61,428 bases of DNA from an uncultured Parabacteroides sp. (GCA_900552465.1 URZO01000019.1:1-61428), one strand, 5' to 3'. Shown: positions 26,288 through 35,100, numbered from the stretch's first letter. Notes: generated by a model from the sequence alone, not told the origin. Translations and numbers: made by a program.

Positions 26288-27507
26288 CAACAAAGACGCA
26301 ACAGATACGTATTGAAGATTTCGATTATCCGCTGCCTGACGAGCGGATCGCTAAATTCCCGTTGCCTAAGCGGGACGAATCGAAGCTCTTATTATATAAG
26401 GAAGGAAAAGTAGGCGAAAGCATATTCAAACGTATTACAGACTATCTGCCGGAAGGTTCGTTGATGGTCTTTAATAATACGCGGGTGATCCAGGCTCGCC
26501 TTCTGTTTCATAAGGAGACGGGGGCTAAGATCGAGATTTTCTGTCTGGAACCGGTCGAACCGCATGACTATGCTTTGGTATTCCAGCAGACCGAACGTTG
26601 CCGCTGGACGTGTCTGGTCGGAAACCTGAAAAAGTGGAAAGAAGGGCTTTTGAGCAAGAAGGTGCAGCTCGATGGCGGCGAGATTGTCACCTTGAAGGCT
26701 GAGAAGTTGCAGACCTGCGGAGACAGTCACCTGATTGAGTTTACCTGGGATCATCCGACTTGTACATTTGCCGATCTTTTGGATGCGGCGGGCGTATTGC
26801 CTATTCCTCCATACCTGAACCGGGAAACCGAAAAAAGCGATTTGCAGACCTATCAGACTGTCTACTCGAAGATAAAAGGATCGGTAGCCGCTCCGACTGC
26901 CGGTTTACATTTCACTCCGGAAGTCCTGGCCGATATCGATGCGCACGGCATCGGACGGGAAGAGTTGACGCTTCATGTCGGAGCCGGGACATTCAAGCCG
27001 GTGAAAAGCGAAACGATCGAGGGGCACGAAATGCATACCGAATTTATATCCGTACGCCGTAGTTCGATCGAGCGGATCAAGCAGAACCTCGGCCGGATCA
27101 TTGCGGTCGGTACGACTTCCGTCCGTACGCTTGAAAGCCTCTATTATATGGGTGTTACGCTGGCTTCAAATCCGGAGGCTACGGCCGAGGAGCTGATAGT
27201 CAAGCAGTGGATGCCGTATGAAGAGGCTAATAACCGTCTGACTGCTGATGAAGCGTTACAAAATATTCTGGATTATCTGGATCGCCATCAGGTGGATAAG
27301 CTGGTGACGGCTACCCGGATTATTCTCGCTCCGGGCTATGAATTTAAAATCGTACGGGGAATCGTGACGAATTTCCACCAGCCGAAAAGTACGCTGCTGC
27401 TGCTGATCTCAGCCTTTGTCAAAGGAGATTGGAGAAATATTTACGATTATGCCCTGGCGCATGATTTCCGCTTTTTAAGTTACGGGGATAGTTCGCTGTT
27501 GCTGTAA
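26284..27507 (+). CDS. queA: S-adenosylmethionine:tRNA ribosyltransferase-isomerase
   Basis: QueA transfers the ribosyl part of S-adenosylmethionine to preQ1 in tRNA, giving epoxyqueuosine. The 407-residue product keeps the family blocks PDERIAKFPLPKRDESKLL near the N-terminus, MVFNNTRVIQARL, and VAAPTAGLHFTPEVL, followed by LHVGAGTFKPVKSE and the C-terminal TNFHQPKSTLLLLISAF. It is longer than the usual 340-360 residues through insertions in the middle domain. It is translationally coupled (ATGA) to the ABC-F gene. Confidence 0.95.
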   Translation: MTTKTQQIRIEDFDYPLPDERIAKFPLPKRDESKLLLYKEGKVGESIFKRITDYLPEGSLMVFNNTRVIQARLLFHKETGAKIEIFCLEPVEPHDYALVFQQTERCRWTCLVGNLKKWKEGLLSKKVQLDGGEIVTLKAEKLQTCGDSHLIEFTWDHPTCTFADLLDAAGVLPIPPYLNRETEKSDLQTYQTVYSKIKGSVAAPTAGLHFTPEVLADIDAHGIGREELTLHVGAGTFKPVKSETIEGHEMHTEFISVRRSSIERIKQNLGRIIAVGTTSVRTLESLYYMGVTLASNPEATAEELIVKQWMPYEEANNRLTADEALQNILDYLDRHQVDKLVTATRIILAPGYEFKIVRGIVTNFHQPKSTLLLLISAFVKGDWRNIYDYALAHDFRFLSYGDSSLLL

Positions 27508-27562
27508 AAGTTATACAATAAATAGTACATAATCCTGTTATATATAACATAGATTATAGCAA

Positions 27563-29551
27563 ATGAGACAATTTACCCCATACTTGTTCCTGTTATTGGC
27601 AGCATCGTTTTTGTATTCCTGTAAATCAGCGAAGTTGAGCGATGCGGAGGAAAAGCAACGTATTGGCGAATACTTTGAAGCAGCGGCCATATACCGGAAA
27701 GTATATACGAAAACACCTCCTGCCAAGCGGGATTTGCGTGGTTATATCGCTTACAGGATGGCTGATTGCAATCGTTTGATTAATAATACGCCGCGTGCTA
27801 CCAGTGCGTATATGAATGCCCTGCGTTATAACTATCCCGACAGTATTGTGAACCTCCGTCTCGGACAGATGTACCATAAGAGCGGACGTTATGGTGAGGC
27901 GATCAAATATTATAATGATTATTTGTTGGCCGAGCCGGGTAGTATATTAGCCTTTAACGGCATAACCGGTTGCGAGGAGGCCACGAAGTGGAAACAGAAT
28001 CCGACTCGTTATGTGGTCAAGCGGATGGAGAAGTTTAACTCCCGCCGTTCCGAATTTGGTCCGATGTTGTACGGTGAAAAATATGACCAGCTTTATTTTG
28101 CGTCGACCCGTACGCCGAAAGGAGCCGGAAAAGACAAAGATGAAACTACCAATGCGATTACCGGACAGCGGAATAACGATCTCTTCCTGGTGAAGCAGGA
28201 TGAGAACGGAGCCTGGCAAGCCCCGATAGAGTTGGAAGATGAAGTAAACACGGAATTTGACGAAGGGACACCCTCTTTTTCCAAGGACGGGAATACGATG
28301 TATTACACCTACTGTGCGCAAGACCCGGAAGGACCGCGTACTTCAGAAATTTATATCTCTACTCGTAGCAGTGCCAAATGGGGGAAAGGGACGCGTGCCA
28401 GTATTGTGAAAGACTCGGTGACGGCTCTTGGCCATCCGGCGATCTCGCCTGACGGCAAATATCTCTATTTCGTATCGGATGCGGTAGGTGGCTACGGAGG
28501 TAAGGATCTGTTTCGGGCACGTGTTGTCGGGAATGATTTCGGACCGATGGAAAACCTGGGACCGGATATCAATACGCCGGGTGATGAGATGTTTCCGTAT
28601 GTGCGCGATTCCGTTACGCTTTATTTTGCATCGGATGGTCATCCGGGTATGGGAGGGCTCGATATATTCAAGGCTACTTTAGACAGTACCGGCAAATGGA
28701 ATGTCGAAAACATGAAGGCACCGATCAACTCTTCCGGGGATGACTTCGGTATCACTTTTGCCGGAAAGCAGGAAAAAGGCTTTTTCAGCTCCAATCGTAA
28801 CGATGCACGCGGATACGATCATCTCTATTCTTTTGAGGTGCCGGTTATCACGATCTTTATCGAAGGTATCGTGTCGGATGTGGATGAGAACCCGATAGAG
28901 GATGCCACAGTCCGTATTGTCGGCCGGGACGGTCTGAACGAAAAGGTGCTGGCAAAGAAAGACGGCAAATACAAGGTTGAGCTGGAGCGCGACATCCGGT
29001 ATGTGATGATGGCAAGTGCACGCGGTTACCTCAACCAGAATTTCGAGTTGAAGACCGGACCGGAAGAAAAGAATGAGACGTATATCGTGGACTTTTTCCT
29101 TTCCCCGATCAGCAAACCCGTCGTGATTGAAAATATATTCTATGATTTCGATAAGGCAACATTGCGTCCGGAATCGAAAAAGGCATTGGATGAGCTGATC
29201 AAGATGTTGAACGATAATCCGAATGTAACGATCGAATTGGGTGCGCATACCGACCGTAAGGGTTCGGACCAGTATAATGAACGTCTGGCTCAACGCCGTG
29301 CCCAGTCGGTGGTCGATTATCTGATTACGGGAGGTATAGCTCAAGACCGTCTCGAAGCCAAAGGATATGGGGAAAGTGTTCCTAAAGTGATCAATAAAAA
29401 GATGGCTAAGGAATATGATTTCCTGAATGAAGGAGATGTCCTGACGGAGGAATTTATAGAGAATCTGACTCCCGAACAGCAGGAGATTGCAGACCAGATA
29501 AACCGTCGGACCGAGTTTAAAGTATTACGGACAAACTATAATCTGTTTTGA
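27563..29551 (+). CDS. PorE-like TPR/PD40/OmpA-family lipoprotein
   Basis: Outer-membrane-associated lipoprotein of 662 residues (lipobox LYSC, Cys20). Order of domains: TPR-like helices (about 30-125), WD40-like PD40 beta-propeller repeats (LYFASTRTPKG; PAISPDGKYLYFVSD; TLYFASDGHPGMGGLDIF; FFSSNRNDARGYDHLY), a carboxypeptidase regulatory-like domain (IEGIVSDVDENPIEDATVRI, about 430-510), then an OmpA peptidoglycan-binding domain (IFYDFDKATLRPESKKAL; GAHTDRKGSDQYN). This is the domain order of PorE of the type IX secretion system in P. gingivalis. Whether this strain has T9SS cannot be judged here. A 14-bp palindrome TGTTATATATAACA lies just upstream (27536-27549). Confidence 0.8.
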   Translation: MRQFTPYLFLLLAASFLYSCKSAKLSDAEEKQRIGEYFEAAAIYRKVYTKTPPAKRDLRGYIAYRMADCNRLINNTPRATSAYMNALRYNYPDSIVNLRLGQMYHKSGRYGEAIKYYNDYLLAEPGSILAFNGITGCEEATKWKQNPTRYVVKRMEKFNSRRSEFGPMLYGEKYDQLYFASTRTPKGAGKDKDETTNAITGQRNNDLFLVKQDENGAWQAPIELEDEVNTEFDEGTPSFSKDGNTMYYTYCAQDPEGPRTSEIYISTRSSAKWGKGTRASIVKDSVTALGHPAISPDGKYLYFVSDAVGGYGGKDLFRARVVGNDFGPMENLGPDINTPGDEMFPYVRDSVTLYFASDGHPGMGGLDIFKATLDSTGKWNVENMKAPINSSGDDFGITFAGKQEKGFFSSNRNDARGYDHLYSFEVPVITIFIEGIVSDVDENPIEDATVRIVGRDGLNEKVLAKKDGKYKVELERDIRYVMMASARGYLNQNFELKTGPEEKNETYIVDFFLSPISKPVVIENIFYDFDKATLRPESKKALDELIKMLNDNPNVTIELGAHTDRKGSDQYNERLAQRRAQSVVDYLITGGIAQDRLEAKGYGESVPKVINKKMAKEYDFLNEGDVLTEEFIENLTPEQQEIADQINRRTEFKVLRTNYNLF

Positions 29552-29608
29552 TTTATCAGCAGAGTAAGACAAAGATATGGGTACCTCGAATTTTTTATCC
29601 TGTAGTGT

Positions 29609-29678
29609 GTAAGAGGTTGTCTTCGGATATCGGCATTTTTTCTGAATGAGCCCCGCCGGTCTTCGGATAACCTCTTAC
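29609..29678. repeat. Hairpin with nested 11-bp direct repeat
   Basis: Outer arms GTAAGAGGTT (29609-29618) and AACCTCTTAC (29669-29678). Inside each arm is GTCTTCGGATA, at 29619-29629 and 29659-29669, in direct orientation 40 bp apart. It follows the PorE-like gene and may end its transcript, though the T-run (29635-29641) is inside the loop. Confidence 0.6.
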
Positions 29679-29736
29679 TTTAGTTGACCGGTTGATTAAA
29701 TATTGTGTCTCTGATTATTTAATTGCCGATAAAGCG

Positions 29737-29744
29737 TATCTTTG
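29737..29744 (+). promoter_or_regulatory. -7 box of the DUF5106/M48 operon
   Basis: TATCTTTG matches TAnnTTTG, 24 bp upstream of the ATG. Confidence 0.6.
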
Positions 29745-29768
29745 TGGCAAATAAAAAAATAAGATACT

Positions 29769-30701
29769 ATGCGGATTAAAGTACTTCACTTATTATCTTT
29801 TATGTTGATTTTTAGCGCTTGTAACGGTCAACAATCTAAAAAGGCAGAAACAGGGGACACAAAAGAACGTACATTTGAGATGGTTTCTGTCCCCAGTGTC
29901 ATAACCAAGCCGGAAGAACGTGCTGCCTATCTGATTACACACTATTGGGATAAATTTGATTTTACAGATACGGCTTTGGTTCACCTCCCTGAAATTACGG
30001 AACAGGCGGCATCCAACTATATCGATATGATGAAATATGTTCCGTCGGCAACAGCGGCTTCCTCTATTAAAAACATGATGAATAAGGCGGCTGTCGACAG
30101 TACGATGTTTGCTTATTTTGCCGGATTATATGAAAAATACCTGTATGATCCGAATTCACCCATGCGGGATGAATCTCTCTATATACCGGTGTTGGAAGCG
30201 ATTTTGGAAGCTCCGGTTTTCGACGAAGTCCATAAAGTGCGTCCGGCACATCTTCTTGAAGTAGCTCTTAAAAACCGGATAGGAGAGTTTGCTACCGATT
30301 TTACCTATACGCTGGCAGATGGGAAAAAAGGTACTTTGTATCGGGTGAAAGCTGATTATTTGCTTTTATTCTTTTATAATCCGGATTGCCATGCCTGCAA
30401 AGAAATAACCGATCAGTTGGCTGCATCCCCGGTTGTAAACGCATGGATCAAGGACAACAAGCTCAAAATCCTGGCCGTTTACCCGGATGAAGATCTGGAT
30501 GCGTGGAAGAACCATATTTCTTATATGCCGGCAAGCTGGATCAATTCTTATGACAGCACGGTCAGCCTGAAGAATGATGAAATTTATGATCTGAAAGCCA
30601 TTCCGACACTTTATCTGCTGGATAAGGATAAGAAGGTCATTTTAAAGGATGTTACATTTAACCAGATAGATAATTATTTACAACTAAAACAAGCACAATG
30701 A
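29769..30701 (+). CDS. DUF5106-type lipoprotein with thioredoxin-like domain
   Basis: A 310-residue periplasmic lipoprotein (lipobox IFSAC, Cys18). Residues about 55-165 form a helical DUF5106-like region (YLITHYWDKFDFTDTALVH). The C-terminal part is a thioredoxin-like domain with a CHAC active-site motif (Cys207, Cys210) in FYNPDCHACKEI and the cis-Pro context AIPTLYLLDKDKKVI. It is likely a thiol-disulfide oxidoreductase of envelope proteins, related to ResA/TlpA. Its stop overlaps the start of an M48 peptidase (ATGA), so the two are coupled. Confidence 0.8.
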   Translation: MRIKVLHLLSFMLIFSACNGQQSKKAETGDTKERTFEMVSVPSVITKPEERAAYLITHYWDKFDFTDTALVHLPEITEQAASNYIDMMKYVPSATAASSIKNMMNKAAVDSTMFAYFAGLYEKYLYDPNSPMRDESLYIPVLEAILEAPVFDEVHKVRPAHLLEVALKNRIGEFATDFTYTLADGKKGTLYRVKADYLLLFFYNPDCHACKEITDQLAASPVVNAWIKDNKLKILAVYPDEDLDAWKNHISYMPASWINSYDSTVSLKNDEIYDLKAIPTLYLLDKDKKVILKDVTFNQIDNYLQLKQAQ

Positions 30702-31498
30702 GAGGAAGAACTATTTTATTATCGATGGCTTTAGTGGCTGGTGTCAGCTTGAGTGCATCGGCACAATTTAAAATTGGCGGTAAATCCATCAATACGAAGA
30801 AATTAGTAAATGCGGCGGCGGATGCCGCAAAAGCGATAACCTTGTCGGACGAGGATGTGGCAAATATGGCTCGCGAATATATCCAGTGGATGGATACGCA
30901 TAATGAAGTTGCCGGTCCTGATACGGAAATGGGACAGCGTCTGGCTAATCTGACAAAGGATGTAAAGGTGGATGGCCTCAACCTGAATTTCAAAGTATAT
31001 AATGTGATTGACGTAAATGCGTTTGCTTGTGGAGACGGAAGTGTACGTGTTTGTGGCGGCTTGATGAAGATCATGGATGACAATGAGGTGCTGGCTGTTA
31101 TCGGGCATGAAATCGGTCATGTGGTACATACGGATTCAAAAGACGCCATGAAGCAGGCCTATCTGACTTCGGCTGCCAAGAACGCTGCTGGTGCTGCCAG
31201 CAATACAGTTGCAAAGCTGACCGATTCGCAATTGGGAGATCTGGCTGAATCGCTGGCCGGTGCCCAATATTCGCAGACACAGGAAAATGGAGCGGATGAT
31301 TATGGTTTTGAATTCAGTATTGCTAACGGCCTTGATCCTTATAGTATGTGTAATTCATTGAACAAGCTATTGGAGTTGAGTGCGGAAGCTCCCAAGTCGT
31401 CTAAATTTCGCCAGTTGTTCTCCAGCCATCCGGAAACACAGAAACGAGTGGAACGGATGAGAGCGAAAGCAGATGAATACGTGAAGAATCAGAAATAA
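30698..31498 (+). CDS. M48 family zinc metallopeptidase, exported
   Basis: A 266-residue periplasmic peptidase with a signal peptide (residues 1-23, SLSASAQ). The zinc motif HEIGH is at residues 137-141 (AVIGHEIGHVVHTDSKDAM), and the third ligand is Glu in QENGADDYGFEF. This resembles the LoiP/YggG and BepA soluble M48 group involved in outer-membrane quality control. Together with the upstream thioredoxin-like lipoprotein, with which it overlaps by 4 bp, a role in envelope protein maintenance is plausible. Confidence 0.88.
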   Translation: MRGRTILLSMALVAGVSLSASAQFKIGGKSINTKKLVNAAADAAKAITLSDEDVANMAREYIQWMDTHNEVAGPDTEMGQRLANLTKDVKVDGLNLNFKVYNVIDVNAFACGDGSVRVCGGLMKIMDDNEVLAVIGHEIGHVVHTDSKDAMKQAYLTSAAKNAAGAASNTVAKLTDSQLGDLAESLAGAQYSQTQENGADDYGFEFSIANGLDPYSMCNSLNKLLELSAEAPKSSKFRQLFSSHPETQKRVERMRAKADEYVKNQK

Positions 31499-31596
31499 AT
31501 CGTTAACAGCCTTTAATCGAGTGGCTTTTAGATTAAAATAATGCTAAATGCCCAATCTTTTCTGTTGGAAAACTATGCTGCATAACATAAAACGGG

Positions 31597-31604
31597 TATA
31601 TTTG
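31597..31604 (+). promoter_or_regulatory. -7 box of the candidate small RNA
   Basis: TATATTTG matches TAnnTTTG. It precedes a short segment ending in a strong terminator with no conventional gene between. Confidence 0.55.
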
Positions 31605-31610
31605 CACTGT

Positions 31611-31681
31611 GTTTTTCATGGTATTAGATTTAAGGTTAGCAATGAAGATTGGTTGTCGTGATGACAACCTTTTCTTTTTTT
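31611..31681 (+). ncRNA. Candidate small RNA or leader (about 70 nt)
   Basis: Bounded by its own -7 box and by a perfect terminator (GGTTGTC-GTGAT-GACAACC at 31651-31669, then a T-run). Inside it an ATG at 31618 opens a 21-codon frame that runs through the terminator to 31683 (starts MVLDLRLAMK, ends NLFFF), so the T-run would code Phe. It is therefore either a small RNA or a short-peptide attenuator ahead of the bifunctional nuclease gene. I have an impression of similar segments in other Bacteroidales but cannot verify it. Confidence 0.55.
31651..31681 (+). terminator. Intrinsic terminator of the candidate small RNA
   Basis: Seven-base-pair GC-rich stem GGTTGTC/GACAACC with a 5-nt loop followed by TTTTCTTTTTTT. 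Confidence 0.85.
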
Positions 31682-31737
31682 AAGCCGTTTGTTCTTTTCT
31701 TTCCTTTCGAATGCTTTTTAAGATTCCGAAATAATAT

Positions 31738-31745
31738 TACTTTTG
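31738..31745 (+). promoter_or_regulatory. -7 box of the bifunctional nuclease gene
   Basis: TACTTTTG matches TAnnTTTG. It lies too close to the TTG at 31750 for that to be the start and supports GTG at 31771. Confidence 0.55.
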
Positions 31746-31770
31746 TGTATTGACTAAAAAACTAAATAGT

Positions 31771-32409
31771 GTGGATACAAGAATAAAACTACGGGTACAG
31801 GGTTTGACGAACAGCCAGATACAGTCGGGGGCATACGCCTTGATCTTGGCGGAAGAAGAAGGGGCTCGCCGCATACCTATTATTGTCGGAACGTCGGAAG
31901 CGCAGTCAATTGCTATTGCTTTAGAGCGCATAACGCCCCCTCGTCCTTTGACGCATGATTTGTTTGCAACGTTTGCCCAGGCCTTTAGTGTCCGCTTACG
32001 TGAGGTTTTTATCTATAAGTTTGAAGACGGGGTGTTTTATTCCGAATTACTTTTTGAAGATGGAGTGAACCAGGTTCGTCTGGATTCGCGTACGTCTGAC
32101 GCTATTGCTATCGCTTTACGCGTTAAATGCGATATTTATACAACTCCTGAGATCGTGAAAGAATGTGGCGTTGTTCTGGAAGATGCTGTAGCGATGGATG
32201 AAAAAGATAAGGATGATGATGATTTTATACTGGATCTGGAGCCGGAAGACATAAAAGATGAAGCCCAATTGAAAAAGTGGCTTTCACTCCTGGACGCCGA
32301 GGAACTGGCGGATCGTCTGGATGAAGCAATTGCAGATGAGAACTATGAGTATGCAAAAATGTATAAGGATGAAATAAGGCGTCGCGAAGAGGAGGGCGGA
32401 ACCAAATGA
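31771..32409 (+). CDS. Bifunctional nuclease (BFN/DUF151) family protein with UVR-like tail
   Basis: A 212-residue soluble protein. The BFN domain covers residues 1-130 (RVQGLTNSQIQSGAYALIL; RIPIIVGTSEAQSIAIALE; LDSRTSDAIAIALR), known from plant and bacterial bifunctional nucleases. An acidic linker (DEKDKDDDDFILDLEPED) leads to a C-terminal UvrB/UvrC-like motif (LADRLDEAIADENYEYAKMYKDEIRRR). The start is taken at GTG 31771 because a -7 box sits just before the alternative TTG at 31750. Its stop overlaps the next start by 4 bp (ATGA). Confidence 0.85.
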   Translation: MDTRIKLRVQGLTNSQIQSGAYALILAEEEGARRIPIIVGTSEAQSIAIALERITPPRPLTHDLFATFAQAFSVRLREVFIYKFEDGVFYSELLFEDGVNQVRLDSRTSDAIAIALRVKCDIYTTPEIVKECGVVLEDAVAMDEKDKDDDDFILDLEPEDIKDEAQLKKWLSLLDAEELADRLDEAIADENYEYAKMYKDEIRRREEEGGTK

Positions 32410-33722
32410 TAGAACAACAACTTGGTTTTAGCTTGGAGTCTTTTTTGCGTGGCATTCTGGGAATTGCAACCGTGTTAGGAGTTGCCTATCTCCTGAGTTA
32501 CGACCGGAAACGGGTCGACTGGAAACTGGTCGGAGGCGGATTGTTGATGCAGGTAATTTTTGCTCTTGCCGTCTTGTATGTTCCGGTAGTCGGGACTGTC
32601 CTGGAATGGCTGGGAAAGGCTTTTATCAAGTTGATGGACTTTACGCAATCGGGGGTTGCCTTTCTGTTAGGGTCGTTGGTGACCAAAAGCGAAGGATTTA
32701 TTTTCCTTCTGAATTCACTCCCGGTCGTGATTTTCTTTTCAGCATTGGTTTCCCTGTTCTATTATTGGGGGATTATCCAGCGGATAGTAGGCGCTTTTTC
32801 CTGGGTTTTGCGTCGGTTTATGAATATATCCGGTGCGGAAGGATTGGTCACTTCCGGGAATGTCTTTATGGGAATGACGGAATCGCCTGTTTTGATAAAG
32901 AACTATCTGCCGGCTATGAACCGGTCGGAGATATTTCTGGTTATGGTTTCCGGTATGGGAACGATTGCCGGAACAGTGATGGGTACTTATATCGGCATGC
33001 TGGCAGGAGGTGATCCGGTTGCCAGGGTCTTGTTTGCCAAACATTTGCTTTCCGCATCGTTGATGGCAGCTCCGGGGTCGATCGTTCTGGCTAAGATTCT
33101 TTGTCCGCAGACGGAGAAAGCCGATGACCGGCTGGTTAAGATGGAAAAAATCGGGCAGCATTCTACGGCATTGGATGCATTGGCTGCCGGGACATCGACC
33201 GGTGTCCGCCTGATGGTCAACATTGCTGCCATGTTGTTAGTGTTTATTGCGATGGTGGCGCTTGCCAACTATATATTGGAAGGTTTGGTCGGACGGTATA
33301 CCGGACTGAATGAGTGGATTGTGTCGATTACGGGCGGTAAGGCGCAAGGGCTGACATTCCAGTTTATTTTAGGAGTGATTCTTTCTCCTTTCATGTGGTT
33401 GATCGGGGTTCCCTATCAGGATGTTATGTTGGTCGGTTCTTTGTTGGGACAGAAAACGATCCTGAATGAGTTTGTTGCCTATTTCCAGATGCAGGAATGG
33501 AAAGATGCCGGTATGTTCATGTACCAGAAATCGGTTTTGATGTCTACTTATATACTATGTGGTTTTGCCAATATTTCCTCCATCGGTATTCTGTTGGGGG
33601 GCATGGGAGTGCTGGCTCCGGAAAAACGGGAACTCATTACCCGCTTCGGTTTTCCTGCCATGATCGGAGGTGCTTTGGTCTCAGTGCTTTCTGCTACCAT
33701 AGTGGGCATGATACTTGGGTAA
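32406..33722 (+). CDS. Concentrative nucleoside transporter (NupC/CNT family)
   Basis: Inner-membrane nucleoside:cation symporter of 438 residues with about ten membrane segments. Family motifs include GNVFMGMTESPVLIKNYLP, SGMGTIAGTVMGTYIGML, and the C-terminal CGFANISSIGILLGGMGVLAPEKR. Coupled by ATGA to the nuclease-like gene, which suggests the two act together, for example in nucleic-acid-derived nucleoside use, though the nuclease homologue has no export signal. Confidence 0.92.
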   Translation: MIEQQLGFSLESFLRGILGIATVLGVAYLLSYDRKRVDWKLVGGGLLMQVIFALAVLYVPVVGTVLEWLGKAFIKLMDFTQSGVAFLLGSLVTKSEGFIFLLNSLPVVIFFSALVSLFYYWGIIQRIVGAFSWVLRRFMNISGAEGLVTSGNVFMGMTESPVLIKNYLPAMNRSEIFLVMVSGMGTIAGTVMGTYIGMLAGGDPVARVLFAKHLLSASLMAAPGSIVLAKILCPQTEKADDRLVKMEKIGQHSTALDALAAGTSTGVRLMVNIAAMLLVFIAMVALANYILEGLVGRYTGLNEWIVSITGGKAQGLTFQFILGVILSPFMWLIGVPYQDVMLVGSLLGQKTILNEFVAYFQMQEWKDAGMFMYQKSVLMSTYILCGFANISSIGILLGGMGVLAPEKRELITRFGFPAMIGGALVSVLSATIVGMILG

Positions 33723-33754
33723 TTGAAAGTTGAAAATTGAAAATTGAAAGTTGG
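33722..33754. repeat. Short TTGAAAR tandem repeat before rsmE
   Basis: Four consecutive 7-bp units TTGAAAG/TTGAAAA followed by TTGG, directly between the transporter stop and the rsmE ATG, where it occupies the ribosome-binding region. Confidence 0.7.
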
Positions 33755-33760
33755 AGAGAG

Positions 33761-34459
33761 ATGCAGATATTTTATACGCCGGATATTGTTGTTAATCCGG
33801 AGTTGCCGGAAGAAGAAGGCGGTCATTGTGTCCGTGTTCTTCGGTTGACAGAGGGCGACGAGATTTTACTGACAGATGGTAAAGGCTTTTTTTATAAAGC
33901 CGCTATTAGCAGGGCTCACCCTAAACATTGTGAAGTCAATATATTGGAAAGCTGGGAACAACCGGCTTTGTGGGACTTCAACTTGCATATAGCGGTCGCT
34001 CCGACTAAAAATATGGACCGGATGGAATGGTTTGCGGAGAAAGCAACGGAGATTGGTATCAATGCGATCACTTGTTTGAATTGTCGTTTCTCTGAACGGA
34101 AAGAAATTAAGCCGGCCCGTCTGGAAAAGATATTGGTTAGTGCGATGAAGCAGTCTCAGAAAGCAACATTGCCGGAATTGAATGGTATGACGGATTTTCG
34201 TTCTTTTGTCAGCCAGCCTTTTGAAGGCCGAAAGTTTATTGCCCATTGTGAGGAAGGCGAAAAGCCTTTATTAAAGAAAGTATATTATCCAGGCGAGAAT
34301 GTCTTGATACTGATCGGTCCGGAAGGTGATTTCAGCCCGGAAGAAATAGCCCTTGCCCAGCAACATGGCTTTGAGCCTATCTCGTTGGGAGAAAGCCGCT
34401 TGCGTACGGAGACGGCGGCATTAGTGGCGTGTCATACAATACACGTATTGAATCAATAA
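33761..34459 (+). CDS. rsmE: 16S rRNA (uracil-1498-N3)-methyltransferase
   Basis: SPOUT-class methyltransferase of 232 residues that methylates U1498 of 16S rRNA. The PUA-like N-terminal domain (HCVRVLRLTEGDEILLTDGKG) is followed by the trefoil-knot cofactor site LIGPEGDFSPEE and SLGESRLRTETAAL. The ATG at 33761 is the start; an upstream TTG extension at 33737 lies in a tandem repeat and adds no conserved sequence. It follows the transporter by 38 bp and precedes the acetyltransferase by 10 bp. Confidence 0.93.
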   Translation: MQIFYTPDIVVNPELPEEEGGHCVRVLRLTEGDEILLTDGKGFFYKAAISRAHPKHCEVNILESWEQPALWDFNLHIAVAPTKNMDRMEWFAEKATEIGINAITCLNCRFSERKEIKPARLEKILVSAMKQSQKATLPELNGMTDFRSFVSQPFEGRKFIAHCEEGEKPLLKKVYYPGENVLILIGPEGDFSPEEIALAQQHGFEPISLGESRLRTETAALVACHTIHVLNQ

Positions 34460-34469
34460 CATATCGTTT

Positions 34470-35027
34470 ATGACCGAAAAGGACAAATGCCGTCTCGGCC
34501 TGCTATACGATGCCAACTACGATCCTGAATTGTTGGCAGACCGTGAGAAAGCGAAAGAACAGCTTTACGACTATAACCGTTTGCGCCCTTCACAACAGGC
34601 AGAGCGGACGGAACTCCTGAAGAATCTATTGGGAAAGACAGGAGAGAGTCTTATTGTTGAGCCTCCTTTTGCTTGTGACTACGGATATAATATAGAGGTA
34701 GGAGAGAATTTCTATGCCAATGTCAATCTGGTCATATTGGATGGGGCAAAGGTGAAGATCGGTGATAATGCTTTTATTGCCCCTAATGTTGGGATCTATA
34801 CAGCCGGACATCCGTTGGATGCCTCACAACGCAATCGGGGACTGGAATATGCTTATCCGGTCACAATCGGCCATAATGTATGGATCGGTGCCGGAGCGAT
34901 CATCCTTCCCGGAGTTACAATAGGTGATAACGTGGTAATCGGAGCCGGTAGCGTAGTGACAAAAAACATACCTGCCTATTCACTTGCGGTAGGGAATCCC
35001 TGCCGGGTGATCAGGAAGATCGGGTAG
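34470..35027 (+). CDS. Maltose/galactoside O-acetyltransferase family protein
   Basis: A 185-residue hexapeptide-repeat (left-handed beta-helix) acetyltransferase. The N-terminal Mac domain (YDANYDPELLADREKAKEQLYDYN) and the hexapeptide core (VKIGDNAFIAPNVGIYTAGHPLD; IGAGAIILPGVTIGDNVVIGAGSVV) match Maa/LacA. The catalytic His lies in TAGHPLD. It would acetylate a sugar hydroxyl with acetyl-CoA, and the acceptor is uncertain. Last gene of the run from 31771, ended by a shared terminator. Confidence 0.9.
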   Translation: MTEKDKCRLGLLYDANYDPELLADREKAKEQLYDYNRLRPSQQAERTELLKNLLGKTGESLIVEPPFACDYGYNIEVGENFYANVNLVILDGAKVKIGDNAFIAPNVGIYTAGHPLDASQRNRGLEYAYPVTIGHNVWIGAGAIILPGVTIGDNVVIGAGSVVTKNIPAYSLAVGNPCRVIRKIG

Positions 35028-35034
35028 AAGTAAG

Positions 35035-35091
35035 AAACCTATGCTTTACGCCTCCTAACTCATAGGGTTACGGGGGCTAAAGCATAGGTTT
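35035..35091. terminator. Bidirectional terminator between convergent genes
   Basis: Perfect 14-bp stem AAACCTATGCTTTA / TAAAGCATAGGTTT with a 29-nt loop and TTTTGTTTT on the plus side. It separates the acetyltransferase from the convergent guaA paralogue. Confidence 0.8.
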
Positions 35092-35100
35092 TGTTTTATC

